Below, in pieces: positions 6,626 to 14,264 of a DNA stretch of 17,002 bases (position 1 is the stretch's first letter; each line of letters opens with the position of its first letter). The notes beneath the pieces were generated by a model. It searched no databases. It was not told the DNA's origin and worked only from the letters and a program-made list of their open reading frames with translations. The position numbers and the translations under genes were made by a program. Where the stretch lies: positions 1-17,002 of the forward strand of contig CACZOL010000085.1 in the NCBI GenBank assembly GCA_902782705.1, written 5' to 3'. The stretch comes from an uncultured Selenomonadaceae bacterium (GTDB taxonomy: Bacteria; Bacillota; Negativicutes; Selenomonadales; Selenomonadaceae).

Positions 6626-8455
6626 TTACGCACGCGCTGCTTTTACCGCATTCTTTCGTGTCCGTCCGCGCGTGGTGTGATCGAGGACGGCTTTGCGGAG
6701 ACGCACGTTTTGCGGGGTGACTTCGACAAGTTCGTCGTCTTTGATGTACTCCAGTGCTTGCTCGAGGCTAAGGATGCGCGGCGGCGTCAGGCGGATTGCC
6801 TCATCGGAGGAGGAGGTCCGCATATTCGACACGTGTTTCTGCTTGCAGGGATTGATGTCGATATCAAGCTCGCGGGAGTTCTCGCCGACGATCATGCCCT
6901 CGTAGACCATCTGGCCCGGAGAGATGAACATCGTGCCGCGATCCTGCAGCGTATAAATGCCGTAGCCCGTCGTCTCTCCCTGCTCGAAGGCGACGAGGGA
7001 GCCGTGCTCGCGGCTTTCCATATCGCCCTTGTACGGCGCGTATCCGTGGAAGATATGGCTCATGATGCCGTTGCCCTTCGTGCTCGTCAAAAGCTCCGAC
7101 CGGAAGCCGATAAGGCCGCGCGCCGGAATGATGAATTCGAGGCGCATATAGCCGTTGCCTTCGGTCATGTTGGAAAGATCCGCTTTGCGTTTGCCGAGAA
7201 GCTCCATGACCGTACCCATGTATTCCTGCGGCACTTCTACCGTCAGGTTTTCCATTGGCTCGCATTTCTGTCCGTTGATCGTCTTATAGATAACTTCCGG
7301 TTTGCCGACCTGCAGCTCGTACCCTTCGCGGCGCATCGTCTCGATCAGGATGGAAAGGTGCAGTTCGCCGCGTCCCGATACTTTGAACGTATCCGCGGAA
7401 TCCGTTTCCTCGACGCGGAGAGCTACGTTCGTCTCGACTTCCTTGAACAGACGGTCGCGGATATGGCGCGAGGTGACGAACTGGCCTTCGCGGCCGGCGA
7501 ACGGGCTCGTGTTGACGCCGAAAGTCATCGAAAGCGTCGGCTCGTCGATATTGATGGTCGGCAACGCCTCTGGATTTTCTGCGTCGGCAACCGTCTGCCC
7601 GATGCGCACGTCGCCGAGACCGGTCAGCGCGACGATTTCGCCGATGCCGGCGTTTTCCGTCTCGACGCGCTTCAATCCTTGATAAACGAATACTTTCGCG
7701 ATTTTCGCTTTCGTCTCTCCGTCGCCGCCGAGCAGTACTACGTTCTGGTTCGGCTTTGCCGATCCGCGCATTACGCGGCCGATAGCGACTTTTCCTACGT
7801 ACTCGTCGGCGTCCAGCGTCGTCACCATGAGCTGCAGGGGGCCGTTTTCGTCCCCTTTCGGCGCGGGAATCTCCTTGATGATCGTATCCATCAGCGGTAC
7901 GAGATTGTCGTTGTTGTCCGCCATGTCAAGTTTTGCGATGCCGTCGCGCGCCGCGCAGTATACGACGGGGAAATCCAGCTGGTCGTCGTCTGCGCCCAGC
8001 TCCATGAAAAGCTCCAACACTTCGTCATACACATCGTCCACGCGCTGGTCGGGGCGATCGATCTTGTTGATGACGACGATAGGCTTCAGTTTCTGTTCCA
8101 GCGCTTTGCGAAGCACATATTTTGTCTGCGGCATCGGTCCTTCGAAAGCGTCTACTAAAAGAAGCACGCCGTCAACGAGGTTCAGCACGCGTTCTACCTC
8201 GCCGCCGAAATCCGCGTGGCCCGGCGTATCGACGATGTTGATCTTGACGTCCTGATACATGATCGCCGTATGTTTCGAGAGGATCGTGATGCCGCGTTCG
8301 CGCTCAATATCCCCGGAATCCATCACGCGTTCAGCGACCTGCTCGTTCGCGCGGAACACATGGCTTTGTTTCAGCATCGCGTCTACCAACGTCGTCTTGC
8401 CGTGATCTACGTGCGCGATAATCGCAACGTTCCTCAGTTTTTCATTCGTGCTCAT
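6626..8455 (-). CDS. typA: Translational GTPase TypA/BipA
   Basis: This is a complete 609-residue TypA, a ribosome-binding GTPase of the EF-G family that acts in 50S subunit assembly and in stress and cold adaptation. GTPase motifs are clear: AHVDHGKTT at residues 14-22 (G1), ERERGITI near 51-58 (G2 region), DTPGHADFGGEVERV from 76 (G3) and NKID at 130-133 (G4). Domains II and III follow, then the TypA-specific C-terminal domain (EPMENLTVEVPQEYMG, RGLIGFRSELLTSTKG, LTPPRILSLEQALEYI). The ATG at 8455 has GGGAGGATT about eleven bases upstream, a slightly long spacing. The gene has its own promoter, divergent from HU, and its own terminator. Confidence 0.97.
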   Translation of the reverse strand: MSTNEKLRNVAIIAHVDHGKTTLVDAMLKQSHVFRANEQVAERVMDSGDIERERGITILSKHTAIMYQDVKINIVDTPGHADFGGEVERVLNLVDGVLLLVDAFEGPMPQTKYVLRKALEQKLKPIVVINKIDRPDQRVDDVYDEVLELFMELGADDDQLDFPVVYCAARDGIAKLDMADNNDNLVPLMDTIIKEIPAPKGDENGPLQLMVTTLDADEYVGKVAIGRVMRGSAKPNQNVVLLGGDGETKAKIAKVFVYQGLKRVETENAGIGEIVALTGLGDVRIGQTVADAENPEALPTINIDEPTLSMTFGVNTSPFAGREGQFVTSRHIRDRLFKEVETNVALRVEETDSADTFKVSGRGELHLSILIETMRREGYELQVGKPEVIYKTINGQKCEPMENLTVEVPQEYMGTVMELLGKRKADLSNMTEGNGYMRLEFIIPARGLIGFRSELLTSTKGNGIMSHIFHGYAPYKGDMESREHGSLVAFEQGETTGYGIYTLQDRGTMFISPGQMVYEGMIVGENSRELDIDINPCKQKHVSNMRTSSSDEAIRLTPPRILSLEQALEYIKDDELVEVTPQNVRLRKAVLDHTTRGRTRKNAVKAARA

Positions 8456-8518
8456 TCTGCTTTGAATCCTCCCGTGTTTCTGTACATATATAAATATCGA
8501 ATAAAATTCAGCTCCACT

Positions 8519-8547
8519 ATATTAGTATAAACGTCTGCGCGTGTCAA
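8519..8547 (-). promoter_or_regulatory. Promoter for typA
   Basis: On the minus strand a perfect TTGACA (8547-8542) is followed after 17 bases by TAATAT (8524-8519), inside a longer A/T stretch that also offers TATAGT at a wider spacing. The leader to the start codon is about 55 bases. Exact choice of -10 box is uncertain. Confidence 0.65.
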
Positions 8548-8661
8548 CGAATCGGAAGAAAAAAGATAAAAAATCGGCAACGTATCAGGAGAAAATGCAA
8601 TTTTTTATCAAAAAAACCCGTATTTTCGGGAAAAAAGTTAAAAATTTTTGGAAAAACCTAT

Positions 8662-8689
8662 ATGCAAAGCTGAATCTGTGTGTTATAAT
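8662..8689 (+). promoter_or_regulatory. Promoter for the HU gene
   Basis: TATAAT at 8684-8689 is a perfect -10 box preceded by TGT, giving an extended -10. The -35 region is weak (ATGCAA at 8662-8667, 16 bases upstream). The 100 bases before it are very A-rich with several A-tracts, which could act as an upstream activating (UP) element. The transcript leader is about 45 bases. Confidence 0.65.
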
Positions 8690-8741
8690 GCACGCAGCAA
8701 GGCAATCTATGCCGTATATTAAAAAGAAAGAGGGTATTTTC

Positions 8742-9065
8742 TTGAAGAAGGCAGATTTTATCAAAGCAACCGCTGCAAAGGCTGGGGTTACTCAGAAGGA
8801 GGCGCAGGCCGTAGTCGCGGCTGCCCATGAGGTTATCAAGGCGGCGCTGAAGAAGGGCGACACGGTTCCGTTCCTCGGCTTCGGCACGTTCAAGGTTTCC
8901 AATCGTGCAGCGCGCACGGGCCGCAACCCCCAGACCGGCGAGGCGATCAAGATCGCTGCGGCGAAGTTGCCGACCTTCAAGGCCAGCCCGGCGTTCAAGG
9001 AGTTCATCAACAACATCAAGAAGGCCGTGGCTGCGAAGAAGGCTGCCGCCAAGAAAAAGAAATAA
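8742..9065 (+). CDS. hup: HU-family DNA-binding protein with lysine/alanine tail
   Basis: HU is a small dimeric nucleoid protein that bends DNA. The first 90 residues fit the family: KKADFIKATAAKAGVTQKEA at the start, GFGTF at 46-50 and the DNA-intercalating arm RNPQTGE at 61-67. The protein is 107 residues, longer than the usual 90, because a tail of only Lys, Ala and Val (about 93-107, KKAVAAKKAAAKKKK) follows the last helix. A TTG start at 8742 was chosen: GAGGG stands seven bases before it, it restores the normal HU N-terminus, and the promoter at 8684 lies downstream of every longer ATG start with a good ribosome site. The gene is monocistronic with its own terminator. Confidence 0.92.
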   Translation: MKKADFIKATAAKAGVTQKEAQAVVAAAHEVIKAALKKGDTVPFLGFGTFKVSNRAARTGRNPQTGEAIKIAAAKLPTFKASPAFKEFINNIKKAVAAKKAAAKKKK

Positions 9066-9088
9066 GATTTTCGCTAAGAGCCCTTATC

Positions 9089-9118
9089 ATCGCCCAACGT
9101 ACTGTTGGGCGATATTTT
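9089..9118 (+). terminator. Intrinsic terminator of the HU gene
   Basis: A perfect 10-base-pair stem (9089-9098 with 9104-9113, ATCGCCCAAC) with a GTACT loop is followed by ATTTTT. It starts 24 bases after the HU stop codon. Confidence 0.85.
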
Positions 9119-9128
9119 TATATAGGAA

Positions 9129-9155
9129 AACGCCTTCCCGAAAAGGGAAGGCGTT
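9129..9155 (-). terminator. Intrinsic terminator of the AI-2E-family permease gene
   Basis: An 11-base-pair stem (9129-9139 with 9145-9155) with a five-base loop lies 13 bases past the stop codon on the minus strand. It ends in TTTT then CC, a short T tail. The HU terminator sits just beside it, so the two converging genes each have their own stem. Confidence 0.75.
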
Positions 9156-9168
9156 GAGAACGTCTTAC

Positions 9169-10194
9169 TTATTCTTTGTCTTCAGGAGCAGCGGCGTCTT
9201 CCGCGTTGACGTCGGCGTATATATCTTCGACGACGAGGCGGATGATGACCATGAGCGGCACGGCGAGGAACATGCCGGGCGCGTTCAGGAGACAGCCCCC
9301 GAGCACCAGGCCGAGCAGGATGGCGATAGGATGAAGGTGCAGGGATTTTCCGATCAGAACGGGATAAATGACATTGTGATTGATTTGCGTGATCAGCAGA
9401 TAGAACAAAAGCGTCTGTACCGCTATCCACGGCGATATGGTCGCGGCGACGGAAACGCCGAAAAGCGCCGCGATGGTCGGACCGATGACCGGAATGAATT
9501 CGCTGACGCCGGAAAGCACGGCGAAAACCACCGCGTACGGAATGTCGCGCGCCGTAAAATAGAGGAAGACGATGGCGCCCATCAAGAGGCAGATTGCGAG
9601 CTGGCCGCAAATGTATTTGTGTAGGGCCAGGAGAATGCGGTCAAAGAGTCGAAAGACACGCATGTGATCTTTCTGCGGAAAGAGGCGCGTAATCCATTCC
9701 TCGATGGAGCGGCCGTCTTTCAACAGATAGAATGCGGAAAACAAGATAATGACGAGATCGAATATCTTTGTGAAGAAGTCGAAGATCACTTCCACCGAAG
9801 AACGAAGCGCGTCGATGCCGAATGAGGCAATACTGCTCCAGAGTCTGTCGATTTCTTGCGCAATCACCGGATAGGAGGCGAACAGGTGGCGCATGCTTTC
9901 TGTCAGCGCCGGAAGATCGCGCGAAAAACTCTGGGCGGAGCGCGCAAGCGGTGTCGAGAGCACGGCGAAAAGGACCGTGACGGCGACGAGAAAAAGGATC
10001 AGCGTAAGCGCGGCGGCGATGCCGCGCGGAATCATGCGCAGACGGTGCAGATAGTCCACCATCGGGCAGAGCAACAGGTGGAGCAGCAGCGCGATGAATA
10101 CGACGAACGCGAGCTGTGGCAAAAGCCAGAACGAGCCGAGCAATATGATAAAGCTCACGCCAAGCAGTATAGAAGTTTTGTGGGTGGCCCACAT
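9169..10194 (-). CDS. AI-2E family transporter (TqsA/YdiK-type membrane protein)
   Basis: The 341-residue protein fits the AI-2E transporter family (PF01594), polytopic inner-membrane proteins usually with about eight helices. Hydrophobic helices near residues 8-55 and 60-85 precede a long soluble stretch (about 90-140), and the rest is membrane-spanning. Family signatures are EFIPVIGPTIAALFG in the middle and QINHNVIYPVLIGKSLHLHP near residue 280. A few members export autoinducer-2 and others act in ion/proton antiport, so the cargo is not predicted. The C-terminus ends in an acidic tail (EDAAAPEDKE). The ATG at 10194 has AGAGGTG about ten bases upstream. It is monocistronic and divergent from the M48 protease gene. 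Confidence 0.88.
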   Translation of the reverse strand: MWATHKTSILLGVSFIILLGSFWLLPQLAFVVFIALLLHLLLCPMVDYLHRLRMIPRGIAAALTLILFLVAVTVLFAVLSTPLARSAQSFSRDLPALTESMRHLFASYPVIAQEIDRLWSSIASFGIDALRSSVEVIFDFFTKIFDLVIILFSAFYLLKDGRSIEEWITRLFPQKDHMRVFRLFDRILLALHKYICGQLAICLLMGAIVFLYFTARDIPYAVVFAVLSGVSEFIPVIGPTIAALFGVSVAATISPWIAVQTLLFYLLITQINHNVIYPVLIGKSLHLHPIAILLGLVLGGCLLNAPGMFLAVPLMVIIRLVVEDIYADVNAEDAAAPEDKE

Positions 10195-10245
10195 ATCGGA
10201 TCAACACCTCTTTTATGTTCGTGATCAAGTATATATCCGTATCTT

Positions 10246-10275
10246 ATTATAGACGCGCGATTTGTGATTTGTCCA
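10246..10275 (-). promoter_or_regulatory. Promoter for the AI-2E-family permease
   Basis: On the minus strand TGGACA (10275-10270, five of six) and TATAAT (10251-10246, perfect) are 18 bases apart. The leader to the ATG at 10194 is about 45 bases. Confidence 0.65.
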
Positions 10276-10290
10276 TAGCAGGCAGGATTT

Positions 10291-10321
10291 TTGCATCGGA
10301 CGGCGAATATTGTCATATAGA
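10291..10321 (+). promoter_or_regulatory. Possible weak promoter for the M48 protease
   Basis: TTGCAT (10291-10296) and TATAGA (10316-10321) stand 19 bases apart in the divergent intergenic region. Both the hexamers and the spacing are imperfect, so this is only the best candidate seen; a start elsewhere before 10375 is possible. Confidence 0.25.
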
Positions 10322-10374
10322 ATTTTTGGCGCGCTGCGCTTTTAAATTAATTATTTTTTAGAGAGGTGTTTTTT

Positions 10375-11421
10375 ATGACGTTGAAGAGTTTACGGAGAAA
10401 ATTGGCGGCCGCTTCGCTGGCGGGCGTCGTCGTTTTTTCGGCTGTCCCTGTGCCGACGGCGAACGCGGATATTCTCGGGACCGTTATCGGCGCCGGGATT
10501 CAATATGCGGCGTTGAACCAGCAGCTCTCCTATTATGATAATGAAGGCCGTGATGAGTTGTTCCAGCAGATGCAGCAGGAGTATGGCGTCAACGACGATC
10601 CGTACCTGAACGCGCGGCTGGACGGCATCATGGAAAGTCTCAGCGGAGCAATCGCGCAAGTCGATCCGACGATCGAGCAGAAGCCGTATCAATATTTCAT
10701 CAATCAGGATAAGTCGTTCAACGCCTTTTGCACGCTCGGTCACAACATCAGCGTGAACACGGGCATGTTCGACATGGTGTCCAACGACGACGAGATTGCG
10801 GTGGTGCTCGGCCATGAGATGGGGCACGGACAGAAAAAACATGTGCAGAACGGAATGAAGGACGCACTGATTGCGCAGGTCGGTCTGGCGGTACTGACAA
10901 ACGGGTCGGCGCTGGGCCAGTTGATTGCCAACTATGCGGGGCAGATACACATGCCGAGGGCGAAGGAACGTGAGGCGGATAAGCTGGCCTTTCAATACAT
11001 CACGCATTCCAATTACAATCCCGGGGCTTGCGCGGCCATCTGGCAGCGCGTGATGGAACGGTCTACGAGCGGCGGCAGCTTCCTTTCCGACCATCCCGAT
11101 CATAAGGATCGCCGCGACACTTACGCGAAGTCTTTGACTGAGTACAGTGGCGGCAAGGTGAAGATCGACGCGGACAAGGCTTTGGTCAAGGTCAACGATA
11201 AAGATTTTTTGACGCCGGCGCCGGCGGACGATATGAGCAGCCAGGAACGCGCGTATTTCGTGATGGGCAATTTAGCGACTGCCTATCATAATGGCCACAA
11301 TGCGGGCGCAGCATGGGCGGACGGCGACATCTTGATGCTCGGCGATCAGCCGATCATGGAGGCGGTCTCCGGCGATCCGTCGGCTGCGGAGATGGCGGCA
11401 CGTCTGAACGAGATCAAATGA
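10375..11421 (+). CDS. Secreted M48-family zinc metalloprotease (BepA-like)
   Basis: This 348-residue protein begins with a signal peptide: positive residues (LKSLRRK), a hydrophobic core and ANA|D, suggesting cleavage after residue 31. The M48 active site is HEMGH at 147-151 (two zinc histidines and the catalytic Glu). The third ligand is E200 in EREAD. FLSDHPDHKDR after it resembles the FLSTHP segment of the periplasmic protease BepA. BepA-like enzymes degrade misfolded outer-membrane proteins, so a cell-envelope quality-control role is likely if the host has an outer membrane. The C-terminal 110 residues show no TPR pattern that I can recognise. ATG 10375 is preferred to an in-frame GTG nine bases upstream because the latter lies inside the AGAGGTG ribosome site. 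The gene overlaps the aminopeptidase start by four bases. Confidence 0.88.
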   Translation: MTLKSLRRKLAAASLAGVVVFSAVPVPTANADILGTVIGAGIQYAALNQQLSYYDNEGRDELFQQMQQEYGVNDDPYLNARLDGIMESLSGAIAQVDPTIEQKPYQYFINQDKSFNAFCTLGHNISVNTGMFDMVSNDDEIAVVLGHEMGHGQKKHVQNGMKDALIAQVGLAVLTNGSALGQLIANYAGQIHMPRAKEREADKLAFQYITHSNYNPGACAAIWQRVMERSTSGGSFLSDHPDHKDRRDTYAKSLTEYSGGKVKIDADKALVKVNDKDFLTPAPADDMSSQERAYFVMGNLATAYHNGHNAGAAWADGDILMLGDQPIMEAVSGDPSAAEMAARLNEIK

Positions 11422-12668
11422 CGGAACTGAGGAACATGGAGGCGCGTCTTTCCGAATACGCACGGCTTGCGATTCGGACGGGCGTGAATCTTAAGGATGG
11501 ACAGCCCCTTGTCGTCAACGCGCCGATCGAGTGCGCGGATTTTGCGCGTCGTTTGGCGAGGGAAGCTTATGCAGCCGGAGCAAAAGACGTGACGATTTGC
11601 TGGGGCGACGAACGATTTTCACGGATTCGTTACGAGATGGCTTCGGAGGAAGCGCTTGCCAGCTATCCCGATTGGCGCCGCCGCCTCTATATGGACAATG
11701 CGGAGGACGACGCGGCAATCGTTTCGATTCACGCCGAAGATCCGGAAGCGTTTCTCGGCGTCGAGCCTGCCAGGCTTGCGACGGCGCAGCAGGCGGCGGG
11801 CGAAGCGCTTCTCGAATATCGCGCGCGTATCATGAGCAATAAAAATGCGTGGTGCGTCGTGTCCGTGCCGACGGAAGCGTGGGCGCGGAAAATTTACCCC
11901 GATAAAGGAGGCGCGGAGGCGACGGAGGCCCTTTGGGAAGCGATCCTTTCCGCTGTACGCGTTGCAGGCGACGGGGACGCGGAAGTTCGTTGGAAAGAGC
12001 ATACGGACTTTTTGCGCCGGGCTTCGGAGTTCATGAACGGTTGGGCGTTTGATTTCCTTCATTATAAGAATAGTCTCGGAACCGATCTTACCGTTCGTCT
12101 GCCCGAAGGGCATATCTGGGCGGGCGGCGCAGAGGAAACGCAAAACGGGCGCGCTTTCGTCGCAAACCTGCCGACGGAGGAAGTCTATACATTGCCCATG
12201 AGGGACGGCGTGGACGGCACGGTGGTCGCGACGAAGCCGCTGGTCTTCCAGGGCAATCTGATTACGGGCATGAAGTTTCAATTTGCGGCGGGAAAAGTCA
12301 TTTCGTTTGAAGCGGAAAAAGGACGCGCGCATCTTGAGAAGCTCTTGGAGACGGACGAAGGCGCCGCGCGCCTCGGAGAAGTGGCGCTGGTGCCTTACGA
12401 TTCGCCCATCTCGAAAAGCGGCGTGCTGTTTTACAACACGCTTTTCGATGAAAACGCTTCCTGTCATTTGGCGCTGGGCAAAGCCTATCCGACTTGTCTC
12501 AAAGGCGGCGCGGATATGGACTCGGTTACGCTCCTTTCGCGCGGCGTCAACGATTCGCTCCTGCATGAGGACTTCATGGTCGGATCGCGCGACTTGGCGA
12601 TTACGGGTACGACGAAAGACGGCCGGGAGATTCCCGTGTTCCGGGATGGGAATTTCGTTGCGTTTTGA
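11418..12668 (+). CDS. Aminopeptidase, M29 (AmpS/AmpT, thermophilic) family
   Basis: This 416-residue cytoplasmic metallopeptidase removes N-terminal residues from peptides. The dinuclear metal ligands of the family can be placed: E255 in LPTEEVYTLP, E321 in LGEVALVP, H350 in ENASCHLALG, and H383 and D385 in LLHEDFMVGS. The distances E255-E321 (66) and E321-H350 (29) match those known for the Thermus enzyme. The ATG at 11418 overlaps the M48 stop as ATGA, implying coupling. An in-frame ATG at 11436 (MEARLSEYARLA) gives 410 residues and also fits family length, so the true start is open between these two. The last codons overlap the promoter of the next gene cluster. Confidence 0.92.
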   Translation: MTELRNMEARLSEYARLAIRTGVNLKDGQPLVVNAPIECADFARRLAREAYAAGAKDVTICWGDERFSRIRYEMASEEALASYPDWRRRLYMDNAEDDAAIVSIHAEDPEAFLGVEPARLATAQQAAGEALLEYRARIMSNKNAWCVVSVPTEAWARKIYPDKGGAEATEALWEAILSAVRVAGDGDAEVRWKEHTDFLRRASEFMNGWAFDFLHYKNSLGTDLTVRLPEGHIWAGGAEETQNGRAFVANLPTEEVYTLPMRDGVDGTVVATKPLVFQGNLITGMKFQFAAGKVISFEAEKGRAHLEKLLETDEGAARLGEVALVPYDSPISKSGVLFYNTLFDENASCHLALGKAYPTCLKGGADMDSVTLLSRGVNDSLLHEDFMVGSRDLAITGTTKDGREIPVFRDGNFVAF

Positions 12669-12693
12669 CGCTTTCGGACGCGGGTGCTATACT
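12665..12693 (+). promoter_or_regulatory. Promoter of the five-gene cluster, overlapping the aminopeptidase stop
   Basis: TTGACG (12665-12670, five of six) contains the aminopeptidase TGA stop. After 17 bases comes TATACT (12688-12693, five of six) with TGC before it (extended -10). The leader would be only about 18-20 bases, ending in the GGGAGGTG ribosome site of the next gene. Confidence 0.75.
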
Positions 12694-12717
12694 GTGCGTG
12701 ACACGGGAGGTGAGAAC

Positions 12718-13365
12718 GTGCGGAAGATTTTGAGTGCGCTCCTGTTTCTTTTTTGTCTTTTCCTGCCGCTGGCGGCAGGCGCGGAAGGGCGCGTGCTGCC
12801 GGAGGACTTTGTCGTGCGCGGCGTGGCGCTCGGCGAACCGGAGGACTTGGAACAGATTTCGAAAGCGTTCGGCAATCCGCTTTTCGACAATGAGAAGAGC
12901 GTGTTTGGAATTCGCGTCAAATATTACACATTCAAAAAGAAATTTTCCGTGGGCGTTTCCGTCAGTACGGGAAAAGTCGTCGATATCGTCATCGAGGACA
13001 AAGATTACGCCGCACGGGCGGATGTGCGATATGGCGCGACGCCGCATCGGATTGCTGCTATATACGGCAAAAAAGATCGTGTGCGGCTCAACGGCCTGAC
13101 ATGGCATATCTATGAGAATCCCGAGCATCCGACGCAAAGGATGATGCTTGAAGTGGAGCCGGGAACATGGTCGCTTGTTTCCTGGCGGCTGACGAGCCTG
13201 CCGCTGACCGAAGAGGAAGCGGATCGACGGATCGGAGAAGAAGACGAGGACTGGCAGAACGCCAATTTTGACGCGTATATCCTCGGATCGCGGGAGATCG
13301 ATATGAGCGCGATCGAGGGCCGCGATGGCGACGAGAAGGGACCGAAGCCGCCGTGGAAAAAATAA
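12718..13365 (+). CDS. Secreted protein of unknown function with two similar halves
   Basis: I do not recognise the family. The 215-residue product has a signal peptide (MRKILSALLF, hydrophobic core, AGA|E with cleavage after residue 22) and no lipobox. The rest looks like two weakly similar units. Unit one (about 29-94) runs VRGVALGEPEDLEQISKAFG, then KYYTFKKKF, then GKVVDIVIED. Unit two (about 101-160) runs VRYGATPHRIAAIYG, then LTWHIYENP, then GTWSLVSWRL. This pattern of a Gly turn, helix, xxG, aromatic strands and a final strand resembles BamE/SmpA-like or CAP-associated repeats, which is an inference. The last 50 residues are charged, mostly acidic, then Lys/Pro-rich. The GTG start has GGGAGGTG six bases upstream. 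The end overlaps YitT by 13 bases. Confidence 0.75.
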   Translation: MRKILSALLFLFCLFLPLAAGAEGRVLPEDFVVRGVALGEPEDLEQISKAFGNPLFDNEKSVFGIRVKYYTFKKKFSVGVSVSTGKVVDIVIEDKDYAARADVRYGATPHRIAAIYGKKDRVRLNGLTWHIYENPEHPTQRMMLEVEPGTWSLVSWRLTSLPLTEEEADRRIGEEDEDWQNANFDAYILGSREIDMSAIEGRDGDEKGPKPPWKK

Positions 13366-14264
13366 AAACGTCTCAGCGTATCATGGAAGCGGCGGCTATC
13401 ACGATGGGCTGCCTGATCAGTTCCAGCTCCATCAATCTTTTCCTGCTGCCGAATCATTTGCTTTCCGGCGGGTTGACCGGTATCGGAATGATCGTCTATT
13501 TTATGACCGGTCTTCCCGTGGGGGCGCAGGTGCTCGTCTATAACTTGCCTCTTCTTCTTGCTGCGCTGAAAGTTCTCGGACGCAAGTATTTTGTCGGCGT
13601 TCTGTTCGGCACCGTGATGTTTTCCGTCTGTCTTGACGCCACGCATTTCCTGAATGCGTACGCGCCGGTTCCGGATCCGATGCTGGCGGCGGTTTTCGGC
13701 GGCGTGTTCAACGGTATCGGCTACGGCGTCATTTTCCGAAACGACGGAAGCTCCGGCGGGCTCGACATCGTGGCGGCTATCGTGAAGAAATATTATTCAT
13801 TTAATATGGGCGGCGTGATTTTCGGCATCAACTGCATCATCATGGCGGCGTCGGCTTTCATGTTCGGCGTGATGCCGGCTATGTATACGCTTGTTTCCAT
13901 GTATATGAGCGCCACATTGACGGACAAGGTCATCGCGGGCTTCAACCATCGAAAGGTCGTCATCTTGATTTCGGATCAGACGGAAAAAATCGCCGAAGCA
14001 ATCATTCGCGGCGTTGGGCGCGGCGTGACGTTCCTTGACGGCGAGGGCGCGTTTACACATCAGGAAAAACGCGTACTTTTCGTGGTCGTGACGCTGACGC
14101 AGGTGGCGCGCGTCAAACGCGTGGCCGATCATTATGATCCGCAGGCATTCATGATTGTAATGGATGCCAACGAGGTGATGGGACGAGGCTTTACGATCCC
14201 CGGCGTGAAGATGGAAAAAATGCTTCGCGAGCGCGATAAAAGGAGGACGCAGATTGGCGAATGA
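13353..14264 (+). CDS. YitT family membrane protein (DUF161/DUF2179)
   Basis: The 303-residue protein has five or six membrane helices in residues about 12-190, with the paired glycine motifs GGLTGIG (39-45) and NDGSSGGLDIVA (130-141) typical of the YitT family. The soluble C-terminal DUF2179 domain (about 200-277) includes KVVILISD and GRGVTFLDGEGAF and ends near MGRGF. Function of the family is not established; roles in transport have been proposed. A GTG at 13353 is taken as the start because it precedes the first helix and couples to the upstream gene; AAGGGA lies about 12 bases upstream, so initiation is probably by coupling. An ATG at 13383 has no ribosome site. The end overlaps the next gene by 11 bases. 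Confidence 0.88.
   Translation: MEKIKTSQRIMEAAAITMGCLISSSSINLFLLPNHLLSGGLTGIGMIVYFMTGLPVGAQVLVYNLPLLLAALKVLGRKYFVGVLFGTVMFSVCLDATHFLNAYAPVPDPMLAAVFGGVFNGIGYGVIFRNDGSSGGLDIVAAIVKKYYSFNMGGVIFGINCIIMAASAFMFGVMPAMYTLVSMYMSATLTDKVIAGFNHRKVVILISDQTEKIAEAIIRGVGRGVTFLDGEGAFTHQEKRVLFVVVTLTQVARVKRVADHYDPQAFMIVMDANEVMGRGFTIPGVKMEKMLRERDKRRTQIGE

Noticed and set aside
6593..8158. Long open frame of 521 codons on the + strand opposite typA
   Set aside because: It is the mirror frame of a perfectly conserved TypA gene in GC-rich DNA. The product is rich in Arg, His and Asp with no family motif, and no promoter or ribosome site supports it.
8625..8645. CCCG/CGGG stem in the A-rich divergent region before HU, terminator-like on the - strand
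   Set aside because: Only four base pairs, and no gene on the - strand ends there.
8595..8741. In-frame upstream extension of HU beginning at an ATG near 8595 with a GGAG before it
   Set aside because: It would add about 49 Lys- and Phe-rich residues unlike any HU, and the best promoter (8684-8689) lies inside it. The TTG at 8742 has a good ribosome site and restores the normal N-terminus.
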